A DNA stretch of 64,000 nt from Trichoderma breve (taxonomy: Eukaryota; Ascomycota; Sordariomycetes; Hypocreales; Hypocreaceae). Position numbers and translations under genes: made by a program. Of the stretch, positions 1-12,827 are shown piece by piece. Numbering within the stretch: position 1 is the first letter of the stretch; each line of letters begins with the position of its first letter. Where the stretch lies: positions 79,501 through 143,500 of the forward strand of contig NW_026611594.1 in assembly GCF_028502605.1 (NCBI RefSeq), written 5' to 3'. The notes under the pieces are model-generated. The model worked only from the letters and a program-made list of their open reading frames with translations. It had not been told where the DNA came from and made no database searches.

Positions 1-2522
1 AGCTCAGCCTCCGAGCCCTCCTCGTCGGGCTTCTGGCCTCCAATGCCTCGGCCGCCCTAGATGGAAGCCGATATTTATGGTATACATCTCCCGCCACCGA
101 ATGGGAGACTGGTGTCCTTCCCATTGGAAACAGTCGCCTCGGCGCGGCCATCTTCGGAGGCGGCAATGAAGTCATCACCATCAACGAAGACACCATCTGG
201 GATGGTCCGCAGCAGGACCGTATCCCTGCGGGCGGACTTGCTGCGCTGCCAAAGATCCGTTCTCTGTTGATGGCTAACAATTTGACGGACGCTGGTAATC
301 TCGTCGAGAGCGCAATGTACCCAACCAGCTGTTGTGAGAGACAGTTTAGCTATTTTGGCAACCTCAACCTCAACTTTGGCCATGGAAGCGGTATATCAAA
401 CTACATTCGCTCGCTTGACACGCGCCAGGGCAACTCTAGCGTGTCTTACACGTTCAACGGTGTTACTTACACGTAAGTATTCCGCATCTGACAAGATGAG
501 TCTATTGGTTGCCGTATTTGCTGCTGACACACCGCTTCTTCAGTCGTGAATACGTTGCCAGCAACCCAGACGGCGTTATCGCAGCTAGATTTACATCAAG
601 CAAGGCTGGCGCTTTGAGCGTATCCGCCACGTTTTCGAGAATCAGCAACATCCTCAGCAATGTCGCATCTACTTCCGGCGGTGTCAACAGCGTGACCCTG
701 CAAGGAACCAGCGGACAATCGACCAATCCCATTCTCTTTACCGGCAAGGCTCGCTTCGTAGCCAGCGGAGGTAACACACCACTCTCTCTGTGTAGTATGG
801 GTGAGACGAGGTTGTTTCAAATACTGATTCTCGTAATGTTTAGCTACTTTCAGCGCCTCCGGTGGTACTCTCACCATTACTGGCGCAACTACCATTGACG
901 TCTTCTTCGATGCCGAGACAAACTACCGCTATCCTACTGCCAGTGCCCTCGCAGCCGAGGTCGACAACAAGCTCAACAAGGCCGTGTCCAAAGGCTTCCA
1001 GGCAGTTCACGACTCAGCCATCTCCGACGCCTCCGCTCTTCTCGGCCGCGCCAACATCAACCTCGGCACCTCTCCCAATGGCATCGCCAGTCAATCAACG
1101 GACCAGCGTGTCAAGTCTGCTCGCAGCGGCTTCAACGACCCGCAGCTAATCACTCTCGCATGGAATTACGGCCGCCATCTCCTCGTTGCCTCGTCGCGCG
1201 ATACCTCAGCAGCCATCGACATGCCCCCCAACTTGCAGGGTGTCTGGAACAACGCAACTTCGGCGCCTTGGGGTGGAAAGTTCACCATCAACATCAACAC
1301 CGAGATGAACCTGTGGCCCGCCGGCCAGACGAACCTCATTGAGACGCAGCTGCCGCTCTTTGATCTTCTCAAGGTCGCCCAGCCGCATGCCCAGAATATG
1401 GCCCAGAAGCTGTATGGCTGCAACGGCACTGTGTTCCACCACAACTTGGATGTCTGGGGTGATCCCGCTCCGACGGATAATTTCCCCTCGAGCAGCATGT
1501 GGCCCATGGGAGCGACGTGGCTGGTACAGCATATGATGGAGCAGTACCGCTTCAATGGCGATCTCAACTTCCTCCGAAACACGGCCTACCCTTACCTGCT
1601 TGACGTCTCCAAGTTCCTCCAGTGCTACACATTCACGTGGCAGGGCAACCGAGTCACCGGTCCTTCTATCTCTCCCGAGAACACTTACTTTGTGCCCACC
1701 GGCGCCAATGTCGCCGGCCAGCAGGAGCCCATGGACATGGCCCCTGAGATGGACAACCAGCTCATGCGAGATGTCATGACTTCTATCATCGAGGCCGCCG
1801 CCGCTCTCGGAATCTCCAGCAGCGACGCCAATGTCCAGGCTGCCACCAACTTCCTACCCCAGATCCGAACACCTCGCATCGGATCCTATGGCCAGATCCT
1901 CGAGTGGAGGGCAGAGTACCCCGAGACCGACCCCGGCCACCGTCATCTCTCTCCCCTGTACGGACTTCACCCAGGCAGCCAGTTCTCACCCCTCGTCAAC
2001 AGCACTCTCGCCGCAGCTGCCAAGGCCCTTCTTGATCACCGCGTCGCTAGCGGATCCGGTAGTACAGGCTGGAGTCGTACCTGGCTGATGAACCAATACG
2101 CTCGTCTCTTCTCTGGAGCTGATGTTTGGAAGCACATTCTTGGCTGGTTCGCCACTTATCCTACTCCCAATCTCTGGAACACCAACGGAGGATCCACCTT
2201 CCAGATTGACGGCAACTTTGGCTTCACCAGCGGCATCACCGAGATGCTGTTGCAGAGCCAGACCGGAACCGTTCATCTGTTGCCAGCTCTCCCAGGCTCC
2301 AACCTCCCTACTGGAAATGTCAGGGGCTTGTTGGCCCGAGGAGGTTTCCAGGTGGATATTGACTGGCAGAGCGGCAGCTTCAAGAATGCCACCGTCACGT
2401 CTACCAGGGGAGGCCAGTTGAAGCTTAGAGTAGGGAATGGACAGAGCTTCAAGGTCAACGGAGCTACGTACACCGGACCTATCGGTACAAGCTCAGGAAC
2501 AAAGTATAGCATCACCGTCTGA
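1..2522 (+). CDS. GH95 alpha-L-fucosidase, secreted (5' end outside window)
   Basis: Secreted glycoside hydrolase family 95 enzyme expected to release terminal alpha-1,2-linked fucose by an inverting mechanism. Exons are 1-472, 544-770 and 844-2522; introns of 71 and 73 bases have GTAAGT/CAG and GTAACA/TAG borders, and reading from base 3 gives 791 visible residues. The window opens inside a signal peptide (LLVGLLASNASAA), so only a few N-terminal residues are missing. Family landmarks are visible: the NINTEMNLW segment near 1291-1317, whose two Asn match the family's conserved Asn pair; the SPEN segment near 1672-1683 (probable general acid Glu); and QIDGNFG near 2202-2222, whose Asp at 2208-2210 matches the other catalytic-site acid. 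Length fits the roughly 800-residue fungal family. The 3' end converges on the ABC exporter gene with 260 bases between. Confidence 0.93.
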
Positions 2523-2782
2523 TTGCGTGATGGGACGCAGTGTTGTAGTATTGGCTTACCGGCCTTTGAAAATATTGAAAATAGTTTTGTGCTGCCTCAA
2601 TCGGGGCACAACTGCATATAGCACATAGTTTGTTTCAAATGAATTTCTCGTTCTGATTTAATTTCCATCGTCACTTGTATCGTGAACTTTGTCTTTGTAT
2701 AAGAGTAGAATTGTAATATGTGTATAAGTTACAAAAATATATATCCCAAATCTATAAAAGCAAGAAACAAAAAAAAAAAATC

Positions 2783-5700
2783 TCATCCGTCTAAATTCTG
2801 CGCCTCGCACATCTTTCTATACATGCCGCCCTGCGCTACCAAATCAACATGCTTCCCCATCTCCACAATCTTCCCTCCGTAAAAGACACAAATCATGTCT
2901 GCATCTCTAATTGTCGACAGCCTATGGGCTACCGCAATAGTAATTCGATCTCCTTCCTTTGCTGCCTCGGCCAGCGCGCTTTGAACAATCTTTTCGCTTT
3001 CGGTATCCAACGCGCTGGTCGCTTCATCGAGTAGCAGGACTTTAGGGTTGCGGATCAAAGAGCGAGCAATTGCAATGCGTTGACGCTGACCGCCAGAGAG
3101 CTGTGTGCCATTTGGACCTGCAGCAGTGGCGAGACCGTCAGGTAACGAAGACACGAAATCCCAAGCATTGGCGGCGCGTAAAGCCGCCTCAATCTTTGAG
3201 TCCGAAACTGTGACTTCCACAGTAGATTCACCAGAGCCGAGAGTCGGGTCATCAATACCGAGTGCGATATTCTCACGGATGGAGCCTTGGAAAAGAGTTG
3301 GTTCTTGCTGCACCAGAGAGACAACCCGACGGTATAGTCGCGGGCTCAGCTCCGTTAGCTTATCGCCGTCAATGCTAATGTTTCCTGTGGAAGGGTCGTA
3401 GAACCGCTCGAGCATGGCTATCATGGTGGATTTGCCGCAGCCAGATGCGCCAACAAGAGCGTAAAATTGGCCTTTTTGAATCTGCAATATGTTAGACGAC
3501 GGACAGCGACACTCTTAGCTGCTCGTGTACATACCTCCAGATTGATACCCCTCAACACAGGTGCCTCTGGTCGCAGGGGATACGAGAAGTGGACACTGTC
3601 AAGGGCAATTGGGCCACCAGACTTTGGACCTTTATCCGTATTATCTGATGTTTCTTGCATAATTGGTTGGAGTTGATTGAGCCAAAAGATGTAATTGGCC
3701 GCGTTTTTGCCCTTGGTGATACCTAGACACAAATATCAGTGACCAATTCGATGTTGAAGAAGGACAATGTTGCCTTACTAGTTGAAAACTGAAATAGCTG
3801 CGAAGCTGCTTGGCCCGAGAAAAAGACACCCAAAAAGGTGACATAGAAGTTATGCATACTAGTCTCTCCAAATGAGACAAGGCGACATCCATACCTAGAC
3901 CCAAATATCAGCATTCCATTTGTCACCCAGATCGTCGGTTATGTGCCACTTACCAGAATCCCAAGGCAAGGAAGAAATATTCAATGCACTGTGTGAAAGC
4001 AAAGCAAATCATCATGATAGACATTGGCTTCACCGATCCAACAATCGCCTGGTCCAACTCATGAGTGTAACTATTGAGAACCGACTCCTCAATAGCCAAA
4101 GACGACACAGTCCGTATAGCAGTGACGGCTTCCGAAGCTATAGCTGCACTTCTCGACTGTCGCGCTGAGATGCCGTGGTCGAGCTTTACATCCAATCTGA
4201 TCTTGAACCAGCCTGATCCTACCATTGGGGGCAAGCCAGCAAAGACAACTACCAGTCCCAGCTTCCAACTGTACGCGATAGCCAAGATGCTGCATGCGGT
4301 GATGTTAAATACAGCTACCAATATCAGAGCAATGTTAAAACCCATCAGCTCCAAGATGGCTTGCGGATTGGCGTCAACGCGACTAGCCAGGGCGCCGATG
4401 TTGTTTTCCGGACGATCGAAGAACTGAAGATCTTGGCGCAGCATATCATTCAAGCTTTGGCGTCGAAGTTTGTGGGATAAAGTCTAATAGTGCGTCAATC
4501 AGCACTGAAACAATGAAATCGCCGATATCAAAAAAAGAGAAGATTACATACCTGAGCAATTGCATTAGTAGCATATCCTAGCACCCCGTAAAAGATCAAG
4601 CAGCCCGCCGCCAAGACAATAAACATGGCAGCAAAGAAATTGCCCTTTTTGGTCATTTCTGAACCAGTCAAAGTAAAGACATCAATCGTGCTAGACAAAA
4701 GAATCGCTTGGCCTGGAAAGCCAGCAGCTATCAAACAGTTAGAATTTTATCTCTTTGCCATTCTAAATCTCGATCATTACTTACCTCCTCCAAGGCAACA
4801 AAGAACGCAAAATATGTATGCCCACCTCAGTTCTGGGTGATCAACCACGAGTTTCCAGACGACGGACAAGAATCCCAGCTTTTTGTAATGCTCATAGTTG
4901 TCCCTCTCTTTCTGCTGCTCAAGGCGCACTTGATCCTTGGTAGCGTAACGGCTCAAGCTCTTGACAAGATCAGCCGGATCATGTGCTTCTTTTTCGTCAT
5001 CTTGGTCCTCTGATTCGGTATCCGACTGGTTCTTCGAGACAGCTAGATCCTGTATGCGCACTAATTGAGCATAAGTTCCGTCTTGTTTCATTAAGCCAGC
5101 ATGTGTTCCTTGTTCAATAATCTTTCCTTTCTTCATCACAACAATGTTATCAGCCTTGCGAATGGTTGCCAACTTGTGAGCGATAACAATTGTGGTTCGC
5201 CCTTCAGAAGCTCTATCAAGGGCCCGCTGGACGATGCCTTCAGCATGGGGATCAAGCGCACTCGTCGCTTCATCGAGCAACAAAACCTTGGGTTGAGAAA
5301 CGATACTCCTCGCAATGGCAACACGCTGCTTCTGACCTCCAGAGAGCAAACCGCCTCTCTGTCCAATCTGTGTGTCATAACCATTTGGCAGTTCCGAGAT
5401 AAAATCGTGCGCGAAAGCAATCTTGGCAGCTTCTTCAACTTGGGCCATCTTTTCTTCTCTAGAGGCATGCTCCCACTTTGTGCCGACCAGACCGTGGGCG
5501 ATGTTGTCAAATGCCGAACCCTGGAACAGCACGGGCTCTTGCTGGACTAGTCGAACATGTTTTCGAAGCCAATTAAGATTGAGTTCATTGATTGGCTTGC
5601 CGTCTAGCTTGATGACTCCAGACTTGGGGTTGTACCAGCGCTCAAGGAGGCCAACAATCGTGCTCTTTCCAGAACCACTTTGACCCTGTACAGCTAACGT

Positions 5701-7182
5701 TAGTTATTTGATCCAGGCAAAGGTGAGAAATAGGGGAAAACTGACCACCAAGGCTGTAACTTTTCCAGCAGGAACAATCAGTGAAAAGTCATCCAACACA
5801 GTAATTCCAGGCCGAGAAGGATATGCAAAGTTGACATTTTCCAGTTCGATATGACCAATGACTTCCGAGGGCTTGTCTCCAGATTCATCAAATGGATTAA
5901 TGCTGGATTGCCTGTCAATGAGCTCAAAAAGCTGTGCAGCGCCCGACGCTGCTCTCGCGAATTCGATGGAATAGGGAGCCAAAGCCGTAATGCTAATAGT
6001 CGCAATCGTCACGGAGAATAACACCGTGAAGATTGTACCTGACGACTTAATCTCTCCATTGGCAAAAAGATGAATGCCTTGCCAGAAAGCAAGCCCAAAG
6101 CCCAGATACATGATTGTGTATTCGATCGAGAAGAGCGCCGCGAACCAAGGTGAGAGCTGGCGTCCATATTTGTGAGCTTCGCTCAAGTACTCATCGAACT
6201 TCTTGACAAGCCTCGATCGCATCTCAAAGGCATGTACAGTTCTCGCACTACCAAGGATTCCTTCAGCAAAAGCGTTGCCTTTGGCGTGAGTGTCGAAAAT
6301 TTTGGTTTCGATGCCTGCCTCACTGATACCAACAAACGCCATAACGACTATCGTAGTCGGCGCAATGCAAAGGCAAATGAGGGTTAGCTTCCACTGAGTA
6401 ACGAACGCAACGATAAAGGCAGTAACAAAGGCAGAAAGTCCCTGGAACGTAAGACCAAGCTTCTCCGCAATGCCGCCCTGAATGAGCTTTCCATTGGAAG
6501 TTGCCTGCGTCGCAATCGATCCACTGGTACCGAGATCATAGTAGGCAACCTCTTGGCTCAGCGCAGCCATTAGATATGCATGCCGGATGTTTCGAACGAT
6601 TCGATAGGCGTTGTATGTCAAGAGGACGTTGTACGCGTAAGACAGGACAAATCTAGCGATGCCGAGATAGACAAAGTAGAGCCTTTTCATAGTGTCAGCC
6701 CCACAACAAACAATCTTCGAGAGTTTAGATTCAGAGGAACAACTTACGCCAGCTTTGCGGAATCATGGCGGAGTTTTTCACCACCCGACGCGGGATCGAT
6801 GACGAAGTCGGTGATGGTCGTGACAAAGTTTCCAAAGATGAGATTCTGGAGGGCAATGCCAGCTCCAGAAGCAATTGCAGCGAGAATCGAAATGGCCAAG
6901 ATGATTTGTTCATATCGCCCTGTATATGTGAAGATTCTCTGAATTCGTTAAAAAGACACAGTTAGCTGATGTTAAAGAAGGTAAGATTGAACGCTTCGAA
7001 GATCGGGAATTGTCTTTCTTTTTCCCCAGATTGCTTACCAGATACGGACTTCCAGATTTCTTCTCGCTCGTCGAGGTTTCACCCTCTTTTGCAATTGGTA
7101 CATCTACACTAACATCCGTCTGTTCAACAGCATCTGAGCTTCCGCTGACAGGCACGGCATGCCTCTTTTCTGAGACAGCCAT
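2783..7182 (-). CDS. Full-size ABCB (MDR/Ste6-type) multidrug exporter
   Basis: ATP-driven plasma-membrane exporter with the order TMD1-NBD1-TMD2-NBD2, typical for export of xenobiotics or lipopeptides. Nine exons join to 1293 residues: 7182-7039, 6938-6748, 6682-5746, 5685-4785, 4727-4552, 4483-3954, 3894-3779, 3722-3535 and 3481-2783; all eight introns are 53-100 bases. One donor (5745) is the less usual GTCAGT. NBD1 has Walker A GQSGSGKST (about 425-433), signature LSGGQ (538-542) and Walker B VLLLDE (558-563). NBD2 has GASGCGKST (1072-1080), LSGGQ (1189-1193) and VLLLDE (1209-1214). Both ATP sites look intact. The linker near residue 680 is acidic and charged. The start at 7182 is chosen because the more upstream in-frame start is only a TTG. 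Substrate cannot be told from sequence; a pheromone-exporter role is an alternative. Confidence 0.95.
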
Positions 7183-8265
7183 CTTCAACCCGCCAGTTTC
7201 GTCTCCGACGTTGTTGAAGCAGTCGTGAAAAGGTGTAGGCTAATGTGGTAAGATATACTAGCCTCTTTTACCAGCTTTATCTTTTGGTTGATGGAACGTT
7301 AACATGGAGCCCCGTTGAGATGTATGTCAGGCAGTTCAAGTTCAACTTATAACGAACCGCTCATCTGAGGCCTCGTACGTGTATCTCATCCAAGTCCGCG
7401 TCGACAATGCATTGTCAACGGCAGACTCCTGCTCCGACTCTTTCATGAAATCATGGATTCTTGCTCCGCTCCGCATCCGTATCGGGCGATGCAACTTTCG
7501 CCCTCGGGCTCCGGTGTTTCGGGGTCCGCGGGCCGAATCGCCAAGGGGGGCTGTGTTGAGTCTGATTGGTTCAGTTGATTTTTCCGAATCTCTTCCTGAT
7601 TCCTTCCAGGGCGATGGCCAATAATAGGTGCCAGTACTCTGTAATTCGACGCAGATTTGCTCAGACATGAGACAAGACATACGTATTTCTGCGCTTAGTA
7701 ACTCCAGGGCTACGAAAAAGAGTACGAAGCACTTGACTAGAGGCAAAAGGTGGCTCCACGTTTCCACCACGCAACTTTAATCTGTTGTCTCGTGAAGAGG
7801 GCAACTTACAAACAACAAATCGCAGCATAAACTCGCCATGATCACTTGTCTTCACTATGCTGACTACATATCTAGTACCTGCCTACTTTATGCATTCAAC
7901 ACCCCGCTCGTAATCGTATTGCTGCAACGTTACGCTTCACGCTCCTTCGAGCATACTGCATGTGCTTACCCTGGAGTAAAATGGGCGAAGACATGCGAAT
8001 ATGAACTTGTAGACAAGAGTGTTTAGTTCAATTGCTCTTTATGTATTGTAGTCCGAGTCATTTGTTTAGAAAACATTTCTGACGACACAAGATCTTGTAA
8101 GTCGTGAGAGACTACCAAGAATTATGAATACGAGTGTGGCCAATACAAACATCAAGGATGAGATCTCCAAGGAGTATAAATCAATAAACTCTAATACAAT
8201 GCCTTCATTCGATCTCAATCTTAGTTGTAATCGCTATTCCCTAAAACATCAAACATTCTCCAAAT
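7183..8265. other. Intergenic: ABCB promoter and 3' flank of dioxygenase gene
   Basis: About 1.1 kb. The part near 7182 is the upstream region of the ABC exporter and includes the near-perfect 22-base palindrome at 7399-7420 and a GC-rich stretch near 7480-7560. A 142-codon open frame on the minus strand (7342-7770) lacks any recognisable domain and looks like chance. No RNA gene seen. Confidence 0.6.
7399..7420. promoter_or_regulatory. 22-base near-perfect palindrome upstream of ABCB gene
   Basis: The core GACAATGCATTGTC (7403-7416) is perfectly palindromic and extends to 22 bases with a single mismatched pair. It lies about 220 bases upstream of the ABC exporter start, the distance expected for an operator of a dimeric regulator. 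That role is inference; the symmetry is seen directly. Confidence 0.4.
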
Positions 8266-9282
8266 CTAAGCCACTGTCTCCGCCCCCCAATAATACGTAT
8301 TGATCCCGCTCCCCATATAAGTATCCTCATAAACACCCGCCTTCTCTCCCTCCAGCGCTGCTCCAGCACACACAATCAACGGCATGAAGTGCTCTCCCCT
8401 CATCGGCGGATGCATGTCATTCGCATGAGGAAGCTGTCGCCATCCCGACACCCTCCGCCACCTCTCCTCCTTGCTCTCCGCACCAACCGCCTGCGTCAGC
8501 GCGCCGTTCCACTGGCTGATCTTGTTCTTCCACTCATTCACTTTAGCAGGCGACCCGGATCGCAGCTCAGAGTAAGCCTGGAAGTTGTGCAGGGAAGCAA
8601 AGCCTGAACCGACAACGGCGATGTTATTCTGGCGAAGCTTCGACAGTGCGGCTCCCATACGCAGGTGCTTCTCTGGATCCTCCGATTCCAGGACGGAAAC
8701 CTGTACGATGGGCACGTTGGCGTCAGGGTTCACCAGTAGCATGGGAACGAAGACGCCGTGATCCCATCCTCTCTCCCCATCGAGAACTGATGCGAGGCCC
8801 TGCTCCTCTAGCGCAGCCTTGACCTCGCGCGCAACCTCTGGCTGGCCTGACGCCGGATACTTGAGCGAGTAGGCGGCCTTGGGAAAGTTGTAGTAGTCAT
8901 AGTAGAGCTCGTGAGACGCCGCAGATGAAATGGTCGGGTTCTTCGTCGACCAGTGCGCCGTAACTAGGACAATGGCACGGGGCTGCTCAGGAGTGCCGAG
9001 CTTGAGAATCTTGGGCACCCTGTTCTTCAGAGAGTAGACAATGTCCTTGTGAGAAGGGTCACCAAGGATGGGGAGGGGACCTAAGAGCTCTCGTGTCAGT
9101 CAATCATGTAAACACCAGACGATGAATGAAATCTCACCTCCGCCATGTGAGAGCGCAATCACAGGAGCCACAGTCATTGTAGCTTTGCGGCTCAGAAAAT
9201 ACGTTGAAGCGTATCGAAACAGTATGACTAGTACAACCAATCTGCCAACCAAGGCAAAGAGTCTTTTCAATAACAGTCTCAT
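8266..9282 (-). CDS. LigB/DODA-type extradiol ring-cleavage dioxygenase
   Basis: Class III extradiol dioxygenase (LigB, subunit B fold) like 4,5-DOPA dioxygenase; metal-dependent, expected to open catechol-type rings. Exon 2 is 9080-8266; the intron 9137-9081 (57 bases, GTGAGA...TTAG) joins IALSHGGG to PLPILGDPSHK, the canonical family start. Candidate metal ligands and catalytic His lie in ALSHGGG, VTAHW and RGWDHGVFVP; another His is in GEHFMPL near the C terminus. Two starts are possible. ATG at 9177 gives a 284-residue soluble protein of usual length. ATG at 9282, used here, adds 35 residues with a strongly hydrophobic stretch (LFALVGRLVVLVILF) that would act as a signal anchor. Substrate is unknown; lignin-type aromatics or DOPA are possible. 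Confidence 0.85.
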
Positions 9283-9920
9283 CAAATTTCTGTGCCGACA
9301 CAAAACTCCAAATCAACACGGTCGGACCTTGGCCCTTTTATCTGTTTTCTTTCCCTCCTGGACGTTGAGCTGACGAAAGAAATGAAAAACTCTAAAACAA
9401 GTCAACTTCTAGAAACTTGAGGCCAACGTGCTTCTTCGCCTCAATTTGCTCCTTGTGATTTGCGGCATCTTCGCGCCTCGCCCCGCTTTCGCCTTTCCCC
9501 CATGCGAACTTCCAGCGGGTATCTTTTGCAAGCCTCAAGGGAACTTTGATGAATAAAAACCGCCCGAACTGCGCTTATTAACGACCGAATGTGCCCGTTG
9601 GCCAATCATCAGACGGAAGCCCATCTGATAGCGCGCGCGCTGGAAATAGGGCTGGGCCGTAGCCGCGCGTGGGAGGCCGAGTTAAGCTTCAATATCCCAC
9701 ATGGAAGCCGCCGATCTTTTTTTCGAAGCAGTGCGTTTATACATTTGTCATGCTGATTCCATCGTCATCTGGCAGTGAAGCTGGGGGTTCCACTGGAGCT
9801 TATCAGATCTTTTGGAATCGCAAAGAGTAAGCACGTATAAGGGGAGGAGGCTATGTGAAATGAACAGCGGCAGTCAAAACCGGTATGATGTTATCTGATT
9901 TGCATGTATTCTACATCTGT
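9283..9920. other. Intergenic: dioxygenase promoter / amidohydrolase 3' flank
   Basis: About 640 bases. It has CCAAT at 9602-9606 and a perfect alternating palindrome AGCGCGCGCGCT at 9630-9641. No open frame with recognisable content. Confidence 0.5.
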
Positions 9921-12827
9921 CTACTGGAATACAGCCACCTTGTCTCGTCCGGCACCAACGGCCTTGATCCGCGATCCAATCTCTAGCGGACTTCCTTCGC
10001 TCACAATGAAATGTCCCTTTGTCTGAGCCTCTGGCAGCTTGCCTCCAAGAATCTTGTGCACATTTACGCTGACGAGATCAAGCGCCGACTTCTCGGTCAG
10101 TCGGCCGTTACCGTTGTGGTAGGCCGTGCCGGCTTCGAAGCCCAGGTCGCGCACATACCAGTCTTCAGGCAAACCAATGGCGACTGTAACACCTGCATCG
10201 AGCAGGTAATCGATGGTCGTGCCATTTGACAGTGGCGCACCGGGAAGTGAGCGACGTTGATCCCAGTTAGTCGGATGGGCTTGAAGCGGGAGCAGGATGA
10301 CGCCGACCTTTGCGGCTGCAAGCTCTGTCGCAACAAGATGAGACTCTGAACCGCCAAGAATGGCCAACTTAATCTTGGAGCTGGTAAGCTCTTCGACCTC
10401 GGATTTGATTCTCAGTGCAGTCGCGATGCCATCGGCATTGTCAATTGTCAGAGCCAACACAGTCTTTCCGGCAATGACCTTTTGCAAGTTGGCCAACTCA
10501 GAAAAGGGGTCTTCAGCTGGCTTGTCCTTGGAGGCAGCGGCCAAAAGCTTGCTTCGCAACAGACCAAACAGCTGGGAATAACTGCCAAGGCTGCGAGAGC
10601 TAAGGTCAAGAGTGTAATGCACAGCCAAATCTGCGTCGAATATAGCACCCTTTTCAGCAACCGTTCTTGCCGCAGTGAGGAAGCCAGCAGAGGTTCCGTG
10701 ATGGGATTTGCCGCCCAAGAGTTTCGGTGCTGAAATACCCTTGGTCACGCCGTATTTGGCGGCAACGTTGAGCTTCTTGCTATCCAATCGAAGCCCGTCG
10801 ACGGCACGAGAGAAGGCAACCGGGTTGGGTCCGTTGTCCGTTACATCTTCTCCATCAATATCGTTCAATCCGATGGTGCCAGCGACACCGGTGAATGAGT
10901 TGGTAAGATAGCCATTGGTTAGCTCGACATGTACCTTGGCAGCCTTGGCAGCCGCCTCATATTCGGAGCTGCATGGGCCGATACAGGCAATCTTGCCTCC
11001 AGAGACAAACACATCCAGAGGCTTGTCGTTGGACTCCAAAATCTCATCGTCAGACAAGAGGACCTTGGTGATGCCATGGAAAACGACATCTTGAATCTCG
11101 GTTGGCTCTTCGATGATATCAGCCAGCGCCACATTAGGCACGACGGGCCCCCCCGTGGATTTCGAGAGTTCAACGGGGTTCTCAAACTGCGCGGTGCCAT
11201 CAATCCAAACCTGCACGGGGGTAGCTCCGACGCTGAGAGGATCGCTGTCCCAAACGACAATATCGGCATCGAAACCTGGCTTGACTTTTCCTAGTCTCTT
11301 TCCGAAACCAAGCAGCTCTGCAGGCGCGCTGGTCACGGCAGAGAGAGCGGCGTGATAGGGCAGACCGTAATGATAGCCCTTGGCGGCCTCAAACAGGACG
11401 TGCTGGGCATTGAGGACGGGGTTGTCGCTGACATATACCGTGGTGAGATTGGCGTCGTAGAGATACTTGCCGGCGTGCTCAGACGCTACGAAAGCCTCAG
11501 TCTTGTAATACATGTTGTCGGCAAACAGGGCAGATGCGGGTGGCCGGCCTCCCCACGTGCGTTTCAGGATCTACAATCAGTTACCAGGGTCAGACTTTGT
11601 CACATCGAAAGTGTATCTGAATTCACGTACCTCAGTAGCTAGATAGGTTTGGTGAGCATGGTGGAAGGCCCGAATAGCGAACTTGAACTCGTTTGAATGA
11701 TCTACCATGGCCTCGAGGTCGGGAATGGTGTAGCAGTGGGTGTTGATATGGACCTGACCACGAAGAGCTGCGGCAAGGGACTCCCAATGCAACACCTGTG
11801 GCAAGTACTCGTCCATGTTCTCAACGCCAATGGCATCGGCCTTGTCACACCAATCATCCTGGCGCTGGATCAGGGCGCGGGCCTCTTCAAAGGCGTGTCG
11901 AAAGTTGTAGCTTTCGCCCATACGGCTGGATGGCCGCCTGTCGATGCCTCCGTGCACTCTCTTGGGGTTCTCTCCGCATGCCATTTTCATGTAACGCCAA
12001 TTGCGGTCCGGGTCAGCCAGCATATCTTGCGCGCTAAATTCTTTTCGACCGTCTTTGGGGCCAACAGCATGCTTGATGGGATAAGCTTCACCGCCCATGC
12101 TATTACCGGAACCAGGAAGGATGAGCGAAGTGGTGACGCCGCCGGACTTGATGACTTCAATCTGGGGATCCAAAGGATAGAAGGCATCAATAGATCGTGC
12201 CCATGGAGTGATGTCGTCGGAGACTTCATTAGTATCGGCGTAGCCACGCAGGTATGGCAACGAGTCGACGCCAGCATGGCTGTGCATGTCAATGATGCCG
12301 GTGGTGAGCTGACGCCCTGCAGCGTCAAAGATTTGAGTGTCTTGTGGGAGAGCTCGTGACGAGATGTGAGATTCAACCCGTTGAATGAGGCCATACTCCA
12401 GCAATACGTCGCCCTGGATCCATTCCCAGCCCTTGCCGGCTCTGGCATCGGCCTCACTTGTGCCCTCGACAGGCTCGCCAACCCAGATGGTAGCGTTCTT
12501 GATAAGGGTTGGCTTGCCACCCTCGATCCATCTGGCGTTCTTGTCTCGTCCTAGACCGATGGGATCTTGCGGCTTGTGCCTGAGCTTCTGGCAGGTCTGC
12601 AGGTCATCGTTGAGCTTGTCTAGCGACAGCAGCGGCCCTTTGGCGTCCTCTCTCCAGATTTGCTTCCATTGGCCAGCCACCAGGAGTGTTAGACAAGTGG
12701 CAGCGAACAGTTTCAAGACGCGAGACCGGCGAAATCCAGCGCGGCGAGCGCGGAAATGCGCATCTCCAGACGCTGGCAGTGGCAGCCCCGACGCGCTGTA
12801 GGGGGGAAGACGGGCTTTTTCGTCCAT
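9921..12827 (-). CDS. Membrane-anchored two-part amidohydrolase (often labelled CE9 in fungi)
   Basis: Metal-dependent hydrolase of the amidohydrolase superfamily, 948 residues. Exons 12827-11631 and 11570-9921 join in phase 0 across a 60-base intron (GTACGT...GTAG). A single hydrophobic segment at residues 37-53 after an Arg-rich start predicts a type II membrane protein with the enzyme on the outer or lumenal side. The first half has the metal-binding HSHAG at about 182-186 and continues into KPGFDADIVVWD, the usual end of an imidazolonepropionase-type barrel. The second half (from about residue 550) looks like a second, degenerate amidohydrolase unit ending in NVHKILGG. Similar fungal proteins are often called carbohydrate esterase family 9 (N-acetylglucosamine-6-phosphate deacetylase); I see the superfamily clearly, not the substrate. 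A longer start at 12929 is unlikely. Confidence 0.85.

Noticed and set aside
7342..7770. 142-codon minus-strand open frame upstream of ABCB gene
   Set aside because: No recognisable domain, overlaps the promoter palindrome, composition like non-coding DNA.
9068..9373. Plus-strand open frame across the dioxygenase start
   Set aside because: Antisense to the first exon and intron of a well-supported gene; no homology recognised.
9630..9641. AGCGCGCGCGCT as a regulatory operator
   Set aside because: Simple alternating GC repeat is automatically palindromic; no further support.
11697..12359. 220-codon plus-strand open frame
   Set aside because: Mirror frame of the amidohydrolase; GC-rich coding sequence often leaves long antisense frames.
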